Position numbers and translations under genes: made by a program. Under the pieces are notes generated by a model that was not told where the DNA came from, did not search any database, and was given only the letters and a program-made list of their open reading frames with translations. From Sphingobacteriales bacterium TSM_CSS (GTDB lineage: Bacteria; Bacteroidota; Bacteroidia; Chitinophagales; UBA2359), in NCBI GenBank assembly GCA_002212985.1, contig NBMY01000091.1:1-48135 (forward strand): a DNA stretch of 48,135 nt. The letters run 5' to 3'. Below, piece by piece: positions 25,363 through 35,034 of the stretch; the stretch's first letter is position 1, and each line of letters opens with the position of its first letter.

Positions 25363-25777
25363 AACAAGCCTGTTTTGTTCTGTAACAAAGTGATTTGAAG
25401 GGTGTTCCGTTAAGGATATTTTGCCCGTACAATACGCATTTATTGTAGTGCTAAGGCGACTTTCGGCAGCCTGCCCCAAAGGCGCCTGCACACACTTTTG
25501 AGTATTCTATTTGCGAAATAAAGATAGGCATTATTGCCGAAGTTGAAACACCAACAAGTTACATTTTTATGACACTCTGCAATAATTTAGCAACATTCAG
25601 GTCAAAATTCTGACAATGAGGGACTTGCAAATGAATGTATATCATATTATGTTTACTTTCCGGCAGTCTTTATTATGCAAGTATTAAACCTTTTGAATTA
25701 ACTATATATTTTATATGGTTTTGCGGGGGTTACAAAACACCCGCAGCAGGCATGGCGGCTATCATTTGTTGACGTAT
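25363..25777. other. Intergenic and leader region of the TPR gene
   Basis: No gene was seen in these 415 bp. On the minus strand TATCTTTA at 25526-25519 is a candidate -7 box for the TPR gene, implying a leader of about 150 nt. The stretch 25600-25720 is AT-rich and featureless. Confidence 0.45.
25519..25526 (-). promoter_or_regulatory. Candidate -7 box of the TPR gene
   Basis: TATCTTTA on the minus strand matches TAnnTTTG at seven of eight positions. The predicted long leader (about 150 nt) favours the ATG at 25362 but would also be compatible with a GTG start at 25491. Confidence 0.4.
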
Positions 25778-26926
25778 TTACCCCTGTCCGTCATAGAGTC
25801 GGTACTCCAGAAAACGACATTCAAGCGGACCATTGTACAGGGTATGTTTTTTTGAAGGGTGTAAACCTATGTGTTTTAGCGCTTCTTTGTTTGAACTCAA
25901 AATCCAGGCAGTAAAGCCCGGATATGTTTTTTTCAATTTATCGCCAATTGACTTGTAAAACCGGTTTACATCGGCCGGCGCAAGGCGCTCGCCATAAGGC
26001 GGGTTCATAATTATCAGTCCCTGACGCTCTTTAATAATTTTCTTATCTTCAATAAAATCGGCTTTAAAGAAGTTAATATCGGGCAACCCTGCGTTTTGCG
26101 CATTTTCGCGGGCAGTTCGTACTGCCAACTCCTGCAAATCGGCTCCATACACTTTTGCTTCTGCCGCCGACAGGCTTTTTTTGAGTGCATCGGTTTTTAA
26201 GCGTTTCCACAAATTTGCATCAAAATCTTTCCATTGTTCAAAAGCAAATTGGTTACGAAACAAGCCGGGAGCAATTTTTCTTTGCAACAACGCCGCTTCA
26301 ATGGCTATGGTACCAGAACCACACATAGGGTCGAGCAGGGTACAGTTGCCTTGCCAGCCGCTCAGCAATACCAACCCTGCCGACAATACTTCATTTAAAG
26401 GCGCCCGCAATTGCTCGCTTCTATAACCCCGCTTGTGTAATGATTCGCCCGAACTGTCGAGGAGTAAATTACACCGGTTGCCGCTAATGTGCAACTGCAC
26501 TAAAAAATGGGGGTTACGGGTATCTACCGACGGACGTTTCCCGTTAAACTGTTTCCTGAAACGGTCGGCAATGGCATCTTTGAGTTTAAGGGCGGCGTAT
26601 TGCGAGTGGGTAAACAGTGTAGAGTTGACGGTAAAGGCTACCGCAAAGGTATGTTGTATGCCAAAATAGTTTTCCCAAGGGGTGTTGAAGGCTTGTCGGT
26701 ACAGTTCGTCGGGGTTGTTGGCCGCAAAACTGTTTACCGGCATCATAATTCGGAAAGCGGTGCGCAGATGCAGATTGGCTTTGTACAGCATTTCCCTGTC
26801 TGCCAAAAAATGAACTGCCCTTTTTGCGGTTTGGGTTACTGTGGCGCCCAATTCTGCCAGTTCTGTACACAGCACTTGCTCCAGACCTTCGGCGGTTTTG
26901 GCTATTACCTCTATACCTTGCATCAT
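25778..26926 (-). CDS. THUMP-domain class I SAM-dependent RNA methyltransferase (RlmL-like)
   Basis: A 382-residue RNA methyltransferase. Residues ~1-160 are the ferredoxin-like plus THUMP RNA-binding part (VIAKTAEGLEQVLCTELAELGA). Residues ~160-382 are the Rossmann methyltransferase, with SAM motif LLDPMCGSGTIAIEAALL and the catalytic NPPYGERL typical of N2-guanine or N6-adenine methylation. It corresponds to the N-terminal RlmL half of E. coli RlmKL (23S rRNA G2445), so that site is the likeliest target by homology. Two adjacent ATGs (26926, 26923) are possible starts. Divergent from thpR. Confidence 0.93.
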   Translation of the reverse strand: MMQGIEVIAKTAEGLEQVLCTELAELGATVTQTAKRAVHFLADREMLYKANLHLRTAFRIMMPVNSFAANNPDELYRQAFNTPWENYFGIQHTFAVAFTVNSTLFTHSQYAALKLKDAIADRFRKQFNGKRPSVDTRNPHFLVQLHISGNRCNLLLDSSGESLHKRGYRSEQLRAPLNEVLSAGLVLLSGWQGNCTLLDPMCGSGTIAIEAALLQRKIAPGLFRNQFAFEQWKDFDANLWKRLKTDALKKSLSAAEAKVYGADLQELAVRTARENAQNAGLPDINFFKADFIEDKKIIKERQGLIIMNPPYGERLAPADVNRFYKSIGDKLKKTYPGFTAWILSSNKEALKHIGLHPSKKHTLYNGPLECRFLEYRLYDGQG

Positions 26927-26970
26927 TTATATAAGCTGTTTAATTTTTACCGGCGCACATTGCTCCAAAA

Positions 26971-27002
26971 TTGCTGCCGTCAATTCTAAGTTGTTACCTT
27001 TG
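26971..27002 (+). promoter_or_regulatory. Promoter of thpR
   Basis: TTGC at 26971, 20 bp of spacer, then an exact TACCTTTG at 26995-27002. It ends 22 bp before the ATG at 27024 and supports that start over longer open-frame versions. Confidence 0.6.
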
Positions 27003-27023
27003 CGTTGTGCTAAATTTTATGCA

Positions 27024-27554
27024 ATGATAAGACTATTTGTTGCCATACCCATACCTACAGGGGTAAAAAAACAAATTGGGGCTGCCTGTGCCGATTTTCC
27101 GTCTGAAAAATGGACACCCCTATCCAACCTGCACCTTACCGTGCACTTTATAGGCAATTTACACCCCGATGAAATAGCACCGCTTTCTGCTAAATTGAAT
27201 GCTATTTGTTTGCAATTTGACTTATTTACTTTGCAATTCAAAGATGTTTGTTTCATTGGGAACAGAAAACGGCCTATGATTTGGATACGTTTGCACCATT
27301 CGGAACGGCTGGAGTTGTTGGCCTCGCTAATTGGCGAAGTTACCGGCAGCGAACCCGATTTACCGTTTACCCCGCATATTACCCTGCTTCGCCTGTCTGA
27401 AGAATCAAACCCCGACCAAAAACTGAAATTGCTTTCCAAAATACCGGTTCAACCGTTTCAATTAGAGGTTAGGCAGGTAGAATTGTGGGATTCTGTGCCT
27501 GCAGATGGAGGACGAAAATATACCTGCCTGCAAAAGTTTCCGTTTGGTAGGTAA
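27024..27554 (+). CDS. thpR: RNA 2',3'-cyclic phosphodiesterase
   Basis: A 176-residue 2H-phosphoesterase (ThpR/LigT family). Both catalytic HxT motifs are present: H37-L-T (SNLHLTVHFIGN) and H118-I-T (FTPHITLLRL). The enzyme opens 2',3'-cyclic phosphates at RNA ends, and early family members were described as 2'-5' RNA ligases. The open frame extends upstream to 26841 through sequence antisense to the methyltransferase. The promoter at 26995 and the family-typical MIRLFVAIPIP N-terminus fix the start at 27024. Convergent with thrB. Confidence 0.93.
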   Translation: MIRLFVAIPIPTGVKKQIGAACADFPSEKWTPLSNLHLTVHFIGNLHPDEIAPLSAKLNAICLQFDLFTLQFKDVCFIGNRKRPMIWIRLHHSERLELLASLIGEVTGSEPDLPFTPHITLLRLSEESNPDQKLKLLSKIPVQPFQLEVRQVELWDSVPADGGRKYTCLQKFPFGR

Positions 27555-27648
27555 CTATCCCGATGAGTAACATGATGCAGTTCAACAGTTTAAATGCTAC
27601 AAACACAGAGGTGGCACAACAGCGCTCGAAAATAGGCCGAAGACAGTA

Positions 27649-28572
27649 TTAACTTACTATAACGGCACCGCTGCGGTTAATTGTCGAAACAAAAGTCATG
27701 CAGGGTATTTGCTGGTCTTGTAGAAATTGTTGCAATGTAAAAGACACCGCTTCGGCGGCATGGTGGGTTAAGGTGAGGGCAAACATGCCGGGTCCCGAAC
27801 CCGAAATGCCAAATGCCAGTGCCTGTCGGGCAAGGGCAAGCTGCCGCAACTGATGAAAATGCGGAATAAGCGGCGCCCGATATGGTTCGGCAAACAAGTC
27901 GGTCATGCTGCGCTCAAGCAGCGAAAAATCCTGTGTGTAAAGCGCCGAAACCAGTCCGGCAAGATTTCCGGTTTGGGTGATGGCTGTTTGAAGGGGTATT
28001 TCTTTGGGCAATATGTTTCGGGCTTCTTTGGTTAATATTTCAACTTTAGGATACACCGCCACGCAAAACAGGTTTTCGGGTGCCGGCAACTCAATCATGT
28101 CAAGCGGGTTGTAACCCCTTATCAGCACAATACCCCCCAACATAGAAGGTGCAACATTGTCGGCATGGCGCGAACCGCTGGCTATTACCTCACCGTCAAG
28201 GGCAAAAGATACCAGTTGCTTTTTGCTCAACGGGCTGCCCAAGAGCCGGTTGAGCGCCATAACCCCCGCCACGGCGCTGGCTGCACTGGAGCCAAGCCCG
28301 CTGCCAAAAGGCATTTTTTTGGCTATGCGCACATCAACACCACGCTGGCAGTCAACATGTTGCAGTAGGGTGAGCATACCGCCGGTTGCTGTATTTTTTT
28401 CGGGCAGGTACGACAAACGGCCTTCATCGCCCGTAATTTCTACTATGCGTACTGTGTTGGCATCATTGAACCAAACGCTTACTTCATCGCCGGGGGCGGC
28501 AATGGCCATGCCCAATACATCAAACCCGCAGTTGAGGTTGGCTACCGTTGCCGGCGCAAAAGCTGTTACCAT
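27649..28572 (-). CDS. thrB: Homoserine kinase
   Basis: A 307-residue GHMP kinase that phosphorylates homoserine on the way to threonine. The N-terminus APATVANLNCGFDVLG and the ATP-binding MPFGSGLGSSAAS (residues ~87-99) are diagnostic, and the later GISGSGPGMFAL is GHMP motif 3. Length matches the family. In many Bacteroidota thrB lies between thrA and thrC, but here it is a single gene with no threonine-pathway neighbour. Confidence 0.96.
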   Translation of the reverse strand: MVTAFAPATVANLNCGFDVLGMAIAAPGDEVSVWFNDANTVRIVEITGDEGRLSYLPEKNTATGGMLTLLQHVDCQRGVDVRIAKKMPFGSGLGSSAASAVAGVMALNRLLGSPLSKKQLVSFALDGEVIASGSRHADNVAPSMLGGIVLIRGYNPLDMIELPAPENLFCVAVYPKVEILTKEARNILPKEIPLQTAITQTGNLAGLVSALYTQDFSLLERSMTDLFAEPYRAPLIPHFHQLRQLALARQALAFGISGSGPGMFALTLTHHAAEAVSFTLQQFLQDQQIPCMTFVSTINRSGAVIVS

Positions 28573-28775
28573 ATAAATACTGTGCTTTGTAGTTGGTTAT
28601 AATGGCGCAAAGTAAATAAAAAATTGAGAATGAAGGAAATTGGCAATCACTATGGACTGACTGTTGAAAAGGTTTTAGCTGCTGAAAAGGTACTACTTTC
28701 AAAAAATGCTTATTTTCGCACAAGCAAATACCTCTAAAGAGATTTTCCCAATTAGTTTTTAAATATTGGTTAGCT

Positions 28776-30233
28776 ATGAAAAAACATTTGTTGTTTGTTG
28801 CCTTGGTTGTCTCCACTACCCTGTTTACAGGCTGCTCGTTTCAGGAAGACTGGCAAGGCTTTGATGTGACTACCTATGGCGGCGGAGAGCGCTACAACAG
28901 TTTTGAAGAAAATCCATTCATTTTAACCTCAGAACAACCTGTTTCAACTTTTGGGCTTGATGCCGATGGCGCTGCCTACAGCAATATGCGCCGGTTTATA
29001 AATGATGGACAACTGCCGCCAAAAGATGCGGTAAGAACCGAAGAACTCATGAACTATTTTCTGTACGATTATGCAGAACCTGCCCCCGATGAAAATATTG
29101 CCGTTAACGGCGAAGTAAGCAGTTGCCCGTGGAATGCGCAAAACAGACTCATACGCATTGGGGTAAAAGGCAAAACCATTGCCCCACCCGATTTACCTCC
29201 TTCTAACTTTGTGCTGCTGCTCGATATTTCGGGTTCAATGGATAGCGATAATAAACTCCATTTGCTAAAAGAGAGCCTGCCTTATTTGGTCAATACGCTT
29301 CGGGCGCAAGACCGACTTGCCATTGTTACCTATGCCGGCTCATCGGGGGTAGCGCTGCCTTCTACCCCCGGCAACCAAAAAACGGTTATCAACAATGCCA
29401 TACAAAATTTACAGGCAGGCGGCAGCACTGCCGGCGCCGACGGCATTAACACTGCTTATGATATTGCACAACAATATTTTACCAATGTCGGAAACAACCG
29501 CGTAATTTTAGCCACCGATGGCGATTTTAATGTGGGCATAACCGACCCCGATGAACTGATTGCCTTAATAAAAGAAAAACGCCAAACGGGTATTTACCTC
29601 TCGGTTTGGGGTGTAGGAACCGGCAACCTTAACGATGGCATGATGGAACGCCTTGCCGATAACGGAAACGGTATATATGAATATATTGACAATCTGGAAC
29701 AAGCCCGAAAGGTTATGGAGTATGAGTTTAACAAATTTTACCCTATTGCCAAAGATGTAAAAATTCAGGTAACCTTTAACCCCGATGTTGTGAGCAGCTA
29801 CCGGCTGATTGGCTACGAAAACAGGCTTATTAACAGCACCGAATTTGAAACCGATAGCACCGATACCGGCGATTTAAGCACTGGGCAAACCGTTACCGCC
29901 CTGTACGAAATTATGCCGGTAGTATGTGAGGCTTGCAGCGGCATGACTGCCTTTACCATTAACTTCCGCTACAAAAAACCGGCCACTTCGGAAAACAGGG
30001 AACTTAACCTGCAAATTAGCGACACCCAAACCGGTTTTGAACAGGCATCGGAAAACATGCGCTTTGCAGCTGCGGTGGCGGCTTACGGCATGTTGCTCCG
30101 AAAATCGGATTATAAAGGTACCGCCACTTATGAGCAGGTTACTGACTGGGCACAAAATGCCCGCACTTTCGACCCCTACCTGTGGCGGTTAGAGTTTGTT
30201 GATTTGGTAAACATTGCCAAAACACTTCCTTAA
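28776..30233 (+). CDS. von Willebrand factor A domain lipoprotein (YfbK/DUF3520-like)
   Basis: A 485-residue lipoprotein: signal peptide with lipobox LFTGC (Cys20), an N-terminal YfbK-type region (TFGLDADGAAYSNMRRFINDGQLP), a vWA domain whose MIDAS motif DISGSMDSD begins near residue 149, and a DUF3520-type C-terminal region (~320-480). vWA domains bind metal ions and mediate protein contacts. The function of this family is not established. The stop codon overlaps that of the convergent GNAT gene within one TTAA. Confidence 0.93.
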   Translation: MKKHLLFVALVVSTTLFTGCSFQEDWQGFDVTTYGGGERYNSFEENPFILTSEQPVSTFGLDADGAAYSNMRRFINDGQLPPKDAVRTEELMNYFLYDYAEPAPDENIAVNGEVSSCPWNAQNRLIRIGVKGKTIAPPDLPPSNFVLLLDISGSMDSDNKLHLLKESLPYLVNTLRAQDRLAIVTYAGSSGVALPSTPGNQKTVINNAIQNLQAGGSTAGADGINTAYDIAQQYFTNVGNNRVILATDGDFNVGITDPDELIALIKEKRQTGIYLSVWGVGTGNLNDGMMERLADNGNGIYEYIDNLEQARKVMEYEFNKFYPIAKDVKIQVTFNPDVVSSYRLIGYENRLINSTEFETDSTDTGDLSTGQTVTALYEIMPVVCEACSGMTAFTINFRYKKPATSENRELNLQISDTQTGFEQASENMRFAAAVAAYGMLLRKSDYKGTATYEQVTDWAQNARTFDPYLWRLEFVDLVNIAKTLP

Positions 30234-31519
30234 TCGGTTTCGCCATCGGCGCCGGCCTGCCTAAACGGGTGGCGGGGTATCCATGTTTCCTGATTAAACT
30301 GGTTAATGAGCGGTACGAGCAGACGGTTTACCAACCTGCTGCGATGTTTTATAAAAGCAGGCATATCTTCTCCAGTAGCGCCTACAGTACTTTTAATTTC
30401 AAGGGCTGTACGGCCAAATGAAATGGTTTGTACACGGTTTTCAATGCCTAATTTAACCATATCGTACAATATGTTGGAGTAAATAGCATAGTCGCGGTTT
30501 AGCTGATGGTTGTAGCCGGTAAAGTGAACTTCCATATGTTGTTTGCCCACAATGGCGGTTATAAAACCTACCATCTGCCCGTTTAAACAATAGGCAATAA
30601 GCCTGAAGCGATTCCCCATCTGCTTTTTGAGTTCGGTAAAATACCGGGGCGGCGCGCTCAGCAGGTTAAAGTCCATGCTGTCGGCCACTTCGGCATAAAA
30701 CGCATAAATGGCGGATAGTTGTTGCTCAATGGCTGCTGCCTCAAGGTCTTTGCGTTCCATTTCGGTACCTTTTTTCAATACGCGCTTTGCCCGCACCCTG
30801 TATTTCGACGACATGGCGCTTAAATAATCATCAAAGGAAAGCCATTCGGGTTGCAGGTGCATTACCATATTGGGCTGAAAACTGATTTTCCGGTAAGCAC
30901 CCTGTTTAAATAAAGTTTCGGCAACAGCCATGCGTTGTTGCTTAAAATCTTTTACCAATACCAAGTCAATTTTTTTACCGGTTGCGGCTTCCTGCCGTTC
31001 AATTTGGTCAATAACCTTTTGCACTAATTCAAAAGCATGGGTATCGGGTATTTGCGGGGTAAAATAAAAACCGTATTCGCCGGTCATGAGCGCATTGCCG
31101 CAAACCAACAGCCGCAATTTCAGGCGGTAAATGCGGTTAAACGATTTTTTTTTAACCCATTGAGCTGTGCGGTTCCACATACCTTTGGCTGGTTCTGCCT
31201 GCTGCTGTTCAATAGCCGATGTTTTGAGCGCCTCGCTGCCGGCCACCTCAAACAACTGGAAACAGGTAACTCCAACAACGCGGCTGTTTCGGGTAAAAAG
31301 CACATACCGGAAATCAACTTTTCCTTCGTTGCTCTGTTCAAGTGCCAAAAGGTAGGCATGTTGCAGCGAAAGATTTTCCGATTTGCCGAATACCGAATTC
31401 CACTCCTCTGCATCAATACCGGCAACAGATGAAAATACCGTATGGGTTATAGCTGCGGTAACAGTGGCAGTAATATTGGGGGCAGGCACAGCAGCGCCAA
31501 AGCAAACAGAGGTGCGCAT
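30230..31519 (-). CDS. GNAT-fold acyltransferase-like protein (FemAB/Acetyltransf_6 type)
   Basis: A 429-residue soluble protein. The C-terminal half (~230-400) has the GNAT/FemX-like pattern: YFTELKKQMGNRFRLIAYCLNGQMVGFITAIVG, a substrate strand, then AIYSNILYDMVKLGIENRVQTISFGRTALEIKSTVGAT. The N-terminal half (LSLQHAYLLALEQS, YVLFTRNSRVVGVTCFQLF) looks like a second degenerate GNAT unit, as in double-GNAT FemAB relatives. The acceptor is unknown; a cell-envelope or peptidoglycan precursor is possible by analogy. It shares the palindromic TTAA stop with the vWA gene. Confidence 0.78.
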   Translation of the reverse strand: MRTSVCFGAAVPAPNITATVTAAITHTVFSSVAGIDAEEWNSVFGKSENLSLQHAYLLALEQSNEGKVDFRYVLFTRNSRVVGVTCFQLFEVAGSEALKTSAIEQQQAEPAKGMWNRTAQWVKKKSFNRIYRLKLRLLVCGNALMTGEYGFYFTPQIPDTHAFELVQKVIDQIERQEAATGKKIDLVLVKDFKQQRMAVAETLFKQGAYRKISFQPNMVMHLQPEWLSFDDYLSAMSSKYRVRAKRVLKKGTEMERKDLEAAAIEQQLSAIYAFYAEVADSMDFNLLSAPPRYFTELKKQMGNRFRLIAYCLNGQMVGFITAIVGKQHMEVHFTGYNHQLNRDYAIYSNILYDMVKLGIENRVQTISFGRTALEIKSTVGATGEDMPAFIKHRSRLVNRLLVPLINQFNQETWIPRHPFRQAGADGETD

Positions 31520-31600
31520 GAACGTTGGTTTATTGAGTAAACTTTTCTATAAACTGCAAAAGGTAGGGCTTGGTTCGGTAAACAACCCCAATCAGCAAAA

Positions 31601-31640
31601 CAAAAAGGGGAAACAGCCGGTAGCCGCATCCCCTTTTGCT
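31601..31640 (-). terminator. Terminator of the DoxX gene
   Basis: AAAAGGGGA (31603-31611) pairs with TCCCCTTTT (31629-31637) around a GC-rich loop, with a T-run following on the minus strand. It lies 25 bp beyond the DoxX stop. Confidence 0.75.
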
Positions 31641-31664
31641 TGTTCTCAAAAGGCAAAGTAAAGT

Positions 31665-32012
31665 TTAATCGTTGCCAAACTGGTTGGCAATAACCAAAGC
31701 AGCGCCCATTAAGCCAAGGTCTTTCAAGAATCCCGTTAAATCGCCAGACATAGCGCTTTTCAAATGAATAGTTAAAATGAAAATAAGCAGCATGAGGGCA
31801 AGTAGCAAGCAGGCTAAACGGGTTTTTTTCTTAATAACAATACTTACAAAAGCTAAAATCTGGGCAATTCCGGTAAGGTACACCCAAATTACCCCGCCGG
31901 GAAGCGGTACTATTCCGGCCATATTATCAGCAAATACTAAATGCGAAATGCCGAACCCCAAAAAGGTTAGCCCAAAGAGAATCTGTCCAATGCGTGTCAA
32001 GTTCAAGTCCAT
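31665..32012 (-). CDS. DoxX-like four-helix membrane protein
   Basis: A 115-residue integral membrane protein with four helices. The N-terminus RIGQILFGLTFLGFGISHLVFA and the PLPGGVIWVYLTGIAQILAFVSIVI stretch are typical of DoxX/DoxD-like proteins. In other bacteria relatives have been linked to quinone or thiosulfate redox chemistry and oxidative-stress complexes. No partner is adjacent here, so the role is open. Monocistronic, with a clear terminator. Confidence 0.85.
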   Translation of the reverse strand: MDLNLTRIGQILFGLTFLGFGISHLVFADNMAGIVPLPGGVIWVYLTGIAQILAFVSIVIKKKTRLACLLLALMLLIFILTIHLKSAMSGDLTGFLKDLGLMGAALVIANQFGND

Positions 32013-32184
32013 AATGTTTGCATTTTAGGTTGTGAGTAAATGAGATAAAGTTATTTTCTGATTTGTTTAAACAATAAGGCAATTTGCTTTTAATGTTTAA
32101 ACACCGGGACAATATAACACTTTTCCTTTGAAATTCTGTATTGGAGTAATTATTTTTTGATTTTTTCTGCAACAACCAAACCTA

Positions 32185-32496
32185 CTATTCTTCCTCCACA
32201 ATAATAAACACGTCTTCGTTTGGTCGTTTCATGAGGTAGTGTTCGCGTGCAAACTTTTCGAGGGTGGCGTTGTTGGTAAGCAATTCTTTCAGTTCCCGGT
32301 TTGATTGCTGTATTTCGCGCTGGTAAAAGGCTTCTTTTATCAACATTTCCTTTACCTGACTGCGCATACGCATTTGCGACAAAAGCGAATTGCTGTCGAA
32401 CAGTAAAATCCACAGAAAAAAAGCAAGCCCCGATAGTACATAACGGTTGCGAAGCCAATGTGGCAATGAATTGTATATGGCAGACAGCAACGACAT
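32185..32496 (-). CDS. DivIC/FtsB-family septum formation initiator
   Basis: A 103-residue bitopic protein: a short cytoplasmic N-terminus, one TM helix (~residues 21-36, LSGLAFFLWILLFD), then a coiled coil (~40-80) and a conserved tail EKFAREHYLMKRPNEDVFIIVEE. This tail (A-R-E-x-Y-xM-xxPxE) is the family hallmark. FtsB/DivIC bridges FtsL and FtsQ in the division complex. A longer open frame on another phase (32150-32524) is spurious. Confidence 0.92.
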   Translation of the reverse strand: MSLLSAIYNSLPHWLRNRYVLSGLAFFLWILLFDSNSLLSQMRMRSQVKEMLIKEAFYQREIQQSNRELKELLTNNATLEKFAREHYLMKRPNEDVFIIVEEE

Positions 32497-32609
32497 GAGT
32501 AAAGCTAATTATAAAGATGTGCAAATATGAAGCTAATAAATGAATATTGCAAATTTTTTACCTCAAATTGACAGGAAAGAATGTAAAATAGTTCAGCAAT
32601 ACACCGCTA

Positions 32610-34886
32610 TTATTGCAGTTCAATTACAAGCGGTTGTGCCGAAAGCCTTGTGGTTATTAATCCATTTTCATAAACTGGCAGGGGCGCTTGCCCGTAACCC
32701 GATGCGGTAAGCCCGTTTATTACCCAAGCTGAAACAGGTTTTTGCAAACAAGCAAAAGTTACTTTGGCAGTAGCAACACTGTTGCCGGCTATTGGCAGCC
32801 ATGCTACAAGGTGTGTCACCTGCCCCGCGGGGTTACACATGGCATAAATCCAGCCGTTGTTGCCTTCTTGCAAAACGTTGCAAAAACTGGTATTACCCAG
32901 CAGGTATATCAAAGCGGCCATTGCCCTGAAAGCCTGTTTAGGCGAACCACCTGCCTGGACCGATTCGGTTAAGCCCGACCGATTGAATATGGAGGACTCT
33001 CCTTTGCCGTTGGCATAAAAAAACCAAAACAAACGGTCTAAACCCATTCGGGCAGACATTAGTGCACCTCTTACGGCATACAGGGCCTGCTCATTTTCTG
33101 TAACACATTCGCTGTGCAGACAGTCTTCGGCGCTGCTGCTGCTGTCCCAGCCCCATTCGGTAAGCTGAACGGGTATTCCGGGCAGGTTTGCCTTGCCAAA
33201 GCGCAGCATAGAAAGCACACTGCGCATTTCAGAGCAGCTATGTTCGGGGTAGGTAGCTATTCGCATACCTGCTTCATTGTAAACATAACTGTAGGCGTGT
33301 ATGTTAAGGGCATCCAGCAACGGCGCTGAATCTGGGGTAAGCATGGTGGCTATATAGTTGTTTACCCCGCTTTCGGGGGTGTTTGGTGCATGGGCTTGCA
33401 GAGCACAGGGCAAAACCTTCAGGTCCGCATCGGCATCTTTTACCCCACGAGCCATACCTTTGAAAACGGTGTGGTAAAAATCGGGGGCATAGTCCCATGG
33501 TTCGTTTCCTATTTCTATGGCTGTAACCAAGCCATTACCGTGCGTTGACCCGAAATGGCGGGCAAAGGCATAGCCGTAGTTGTAGGCGGCGGTATAGGCG
33601 TTGTTCCAAATCCCTGCAGGGTGCGAGGCGTTGGTAAACTGCACACTAACTTGTGCGGGCAAGCCGGCTGTTTTCCATGCGGCATACTCCGTATCCCAGT
33701 TGAGCCAGGGTTGGGCTTCGGTGCCTTTCCCCAAAGCCATCAGGTCAAACTGCGGGGTGTGGTCAGGGTCGGTAACGTCCCAGTCAAGGTTATGGTAGTT
33801 GCGGGCGCAATCGGCTACACGGACAAACAATTGGGGTCCCTTACCTGACGGCAGATTGTTGCTGCTTTGGTTATAACCCCAACCCCAAATGCCGTTTACA
33901 CCCAATAATTTCCGCATGGTGTGTTGCTGCGGTTTTGGAGGTGGCATAGGCCCAAAGGGTCCGTTGGAATCATAAACGGTTATTTCCCAAATTTCTGCCT
34001 TTACCCAATCGGCATCGGCTAAAGTATGTTGCAATTTTACATACCTTGCCTCTGCAGGTGGTGTCAGTATGTTGGTGATTTTACCGGTAGTTGCCGGCTG
34101 CAAGGCGGCTGCCTGTACCCACTGCAAACCATCTTTGCTTAGCAACAAATTGGTTTTTACCACTGCTGCAGGATTGGTAGCCCAGTGTCGGGTTTCAATA
34201 ATGCCTATAAGCTGCTGTTTTCCCAAATCGAGCAGGGCAAATTCATCGGGCAGGCTGTTAAGGGCAGCCAGTTCAAAGAGGGTAAACGGTTTCGGGCTTA
34301 TTATATTTAATGCTTTTATTGCCGATACTTCGTGAACCTGAAAGCGGATGAGCGCATAATTTTCGTGCTGTTCGAACCAATGTAAAATGGTAGTTTTACC
34401 CGATGTTGTAACGGCAGTCATCTGTAAACTGCCCGAAAAACCGGCTTTTACTCCTACCAGCAGTAACTGCTGCGGTTGCTCCAATTGCAGGGTAAATTGA
34501 GCATTGCCGGTGTCGGCGTCTATCGTTACCCCACTTTCGGGGTTGCCGTCGGTAGCTGCCGTGGGAATTGCTTTGCCGGTTAGGGTACAATGGTTCCCTC
34601 CGGCTTGGTCCAAGAGCAGATTCTGATCTTTTCGGGTAAGATAGTTTGTGGGAAAAGGGGCATCGGATTGCCAGAAAGTATTGGTATTATCATCGGTTAT
34701 ATTCTTTACTCCTTTACCCGATGTTGCCGTTACCCGTGCATTACGGCTTAGCGGAATTACCCTTCCGGCATCGGGGTATTGCCAGTCCAATACAGCCGGC
34801 TTCTGTCCGCGGATTTGCATGTTTAACAGCAGTCCAATTCCGCTTATGGCAAGGGTGGCAATGAGAGTTACCGCTAAAAGTTTCAT
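32610..34886 (-). CDS. Secreted clan GH-A-like glycosidase with discoidin-like domains
   Basis: A 758-residue exported or membrane-anchored protein. The N-terminal helix (KLLAVTLIATLAISGIGLLL) is a signal or anchor. Residues ~45-300 contain two F5/8-type (discoidin-like) modules (ARVTATSGKGVKNITDDNTNTFWQS; later EARYVKLQHTL). Residues ~325-670 form a TIM-barrel with a GH-A acid/base signature EIGNEPWDYAP and a probable nucleophile in VQLTEWGWDS. A C-terminal beta-sandwich follows. GH-A members act on beta-linked glycans. The family (GH39/GH5-like) and substrate are not decided by sequence alone. No SusCD genes lie nearby. Confidence 0.8.
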   Translation of the reverse strand: MKLLAVTLIATLAISGIGLLLNMQIRGQKPAVLDWQYPDAGRVIPLSRNARVTATSGKGVKNITDDNTNTFWQSDAPFPTNYLTRKDQNLLLDQAGGNHCTLTGKAIPTAATDGNPESGVTIDADTGNAQFTLQLEQPQQLLLVGVKAGFSGSLQMTAVTTSGKTTILHWFEQHENYALIRFQVHEVSAIKALNIISPKPFTLFELAALNSLPDEFALLDLGKQQLIGIIETRHWATNPAAVVKTNLLLSKDGLQWVQAAALQPATTGKITNILTPPAEARYVKLQHTLADADWVKAEIWEITVYDSNGPFGPMPPPKPQQHTMRKLLGVNGIWGWGYNQSSNNLPSGKGPQLFVRVADCARNYHNLDWDVTDPDHTPQFDLMALGKGTEAQPWLNWDTEYAAWKTAGLPAQVSVQFTNASHPAGIWNNAYTAAYNYGYAFARHFGSTHGNGLVTAIEIGNEPWDYAPDFYHTVFKGMARGVKDADADLKVLPCALQAHAPNTPESGVNNYIATMLTPDSAPLLDALNIHAYSYVYNEAGMRIATYPEHSCSEMRSVLSMLRFGKANLPGIPVQLTEWGWDSSSSAEDCLHSECVTENEQALYAVRGALMSARMGLDRLFWFFYANGKGESSIFNRSGLTESVQAGGSPKQAFRAMAALIYLLGNTSFCNVLQEGNNGWIYAMCNPAGQVTHLVAWLPIAGNSVATAKVTFACLQKPVSAWVINGLTASGYGQAPLPVYENGLITTRLSAQPLVIELQ

Positions 34887-35034
34887 ATATACGGGAAATA
34901 CTACTGCAAGGTATTGCTAATTTTTCGGAATACACCATTTGGGCGCAGCCGTAAACAAATGCTTGATGATTGCCCGTGCAAAAAATCTTTCCCTATTCGG
35001 AATAGTTCAAGGCATTCTGCAATTACAAACAGGG

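Noticed and set aside
25363..25491. N-terminal extension of the TPR protein from a GTG
   Set aside because: It would bury the signal peptide 43 residues inside the protein; the ATG at 25362 is preferred.
26841..27023. N-terminal extension of ThpR
   Set aside because: It is antisense to the divergent methyltransferase gene and lies upstream of the promoter box at 26995.
32150..32524. Alternative frame over the DivIC/FtsB gene
   Set aside because: Its product lacks any family motif, whereas the 32185-32496 frame carries the TM helix, coiled coil and conserved tail.
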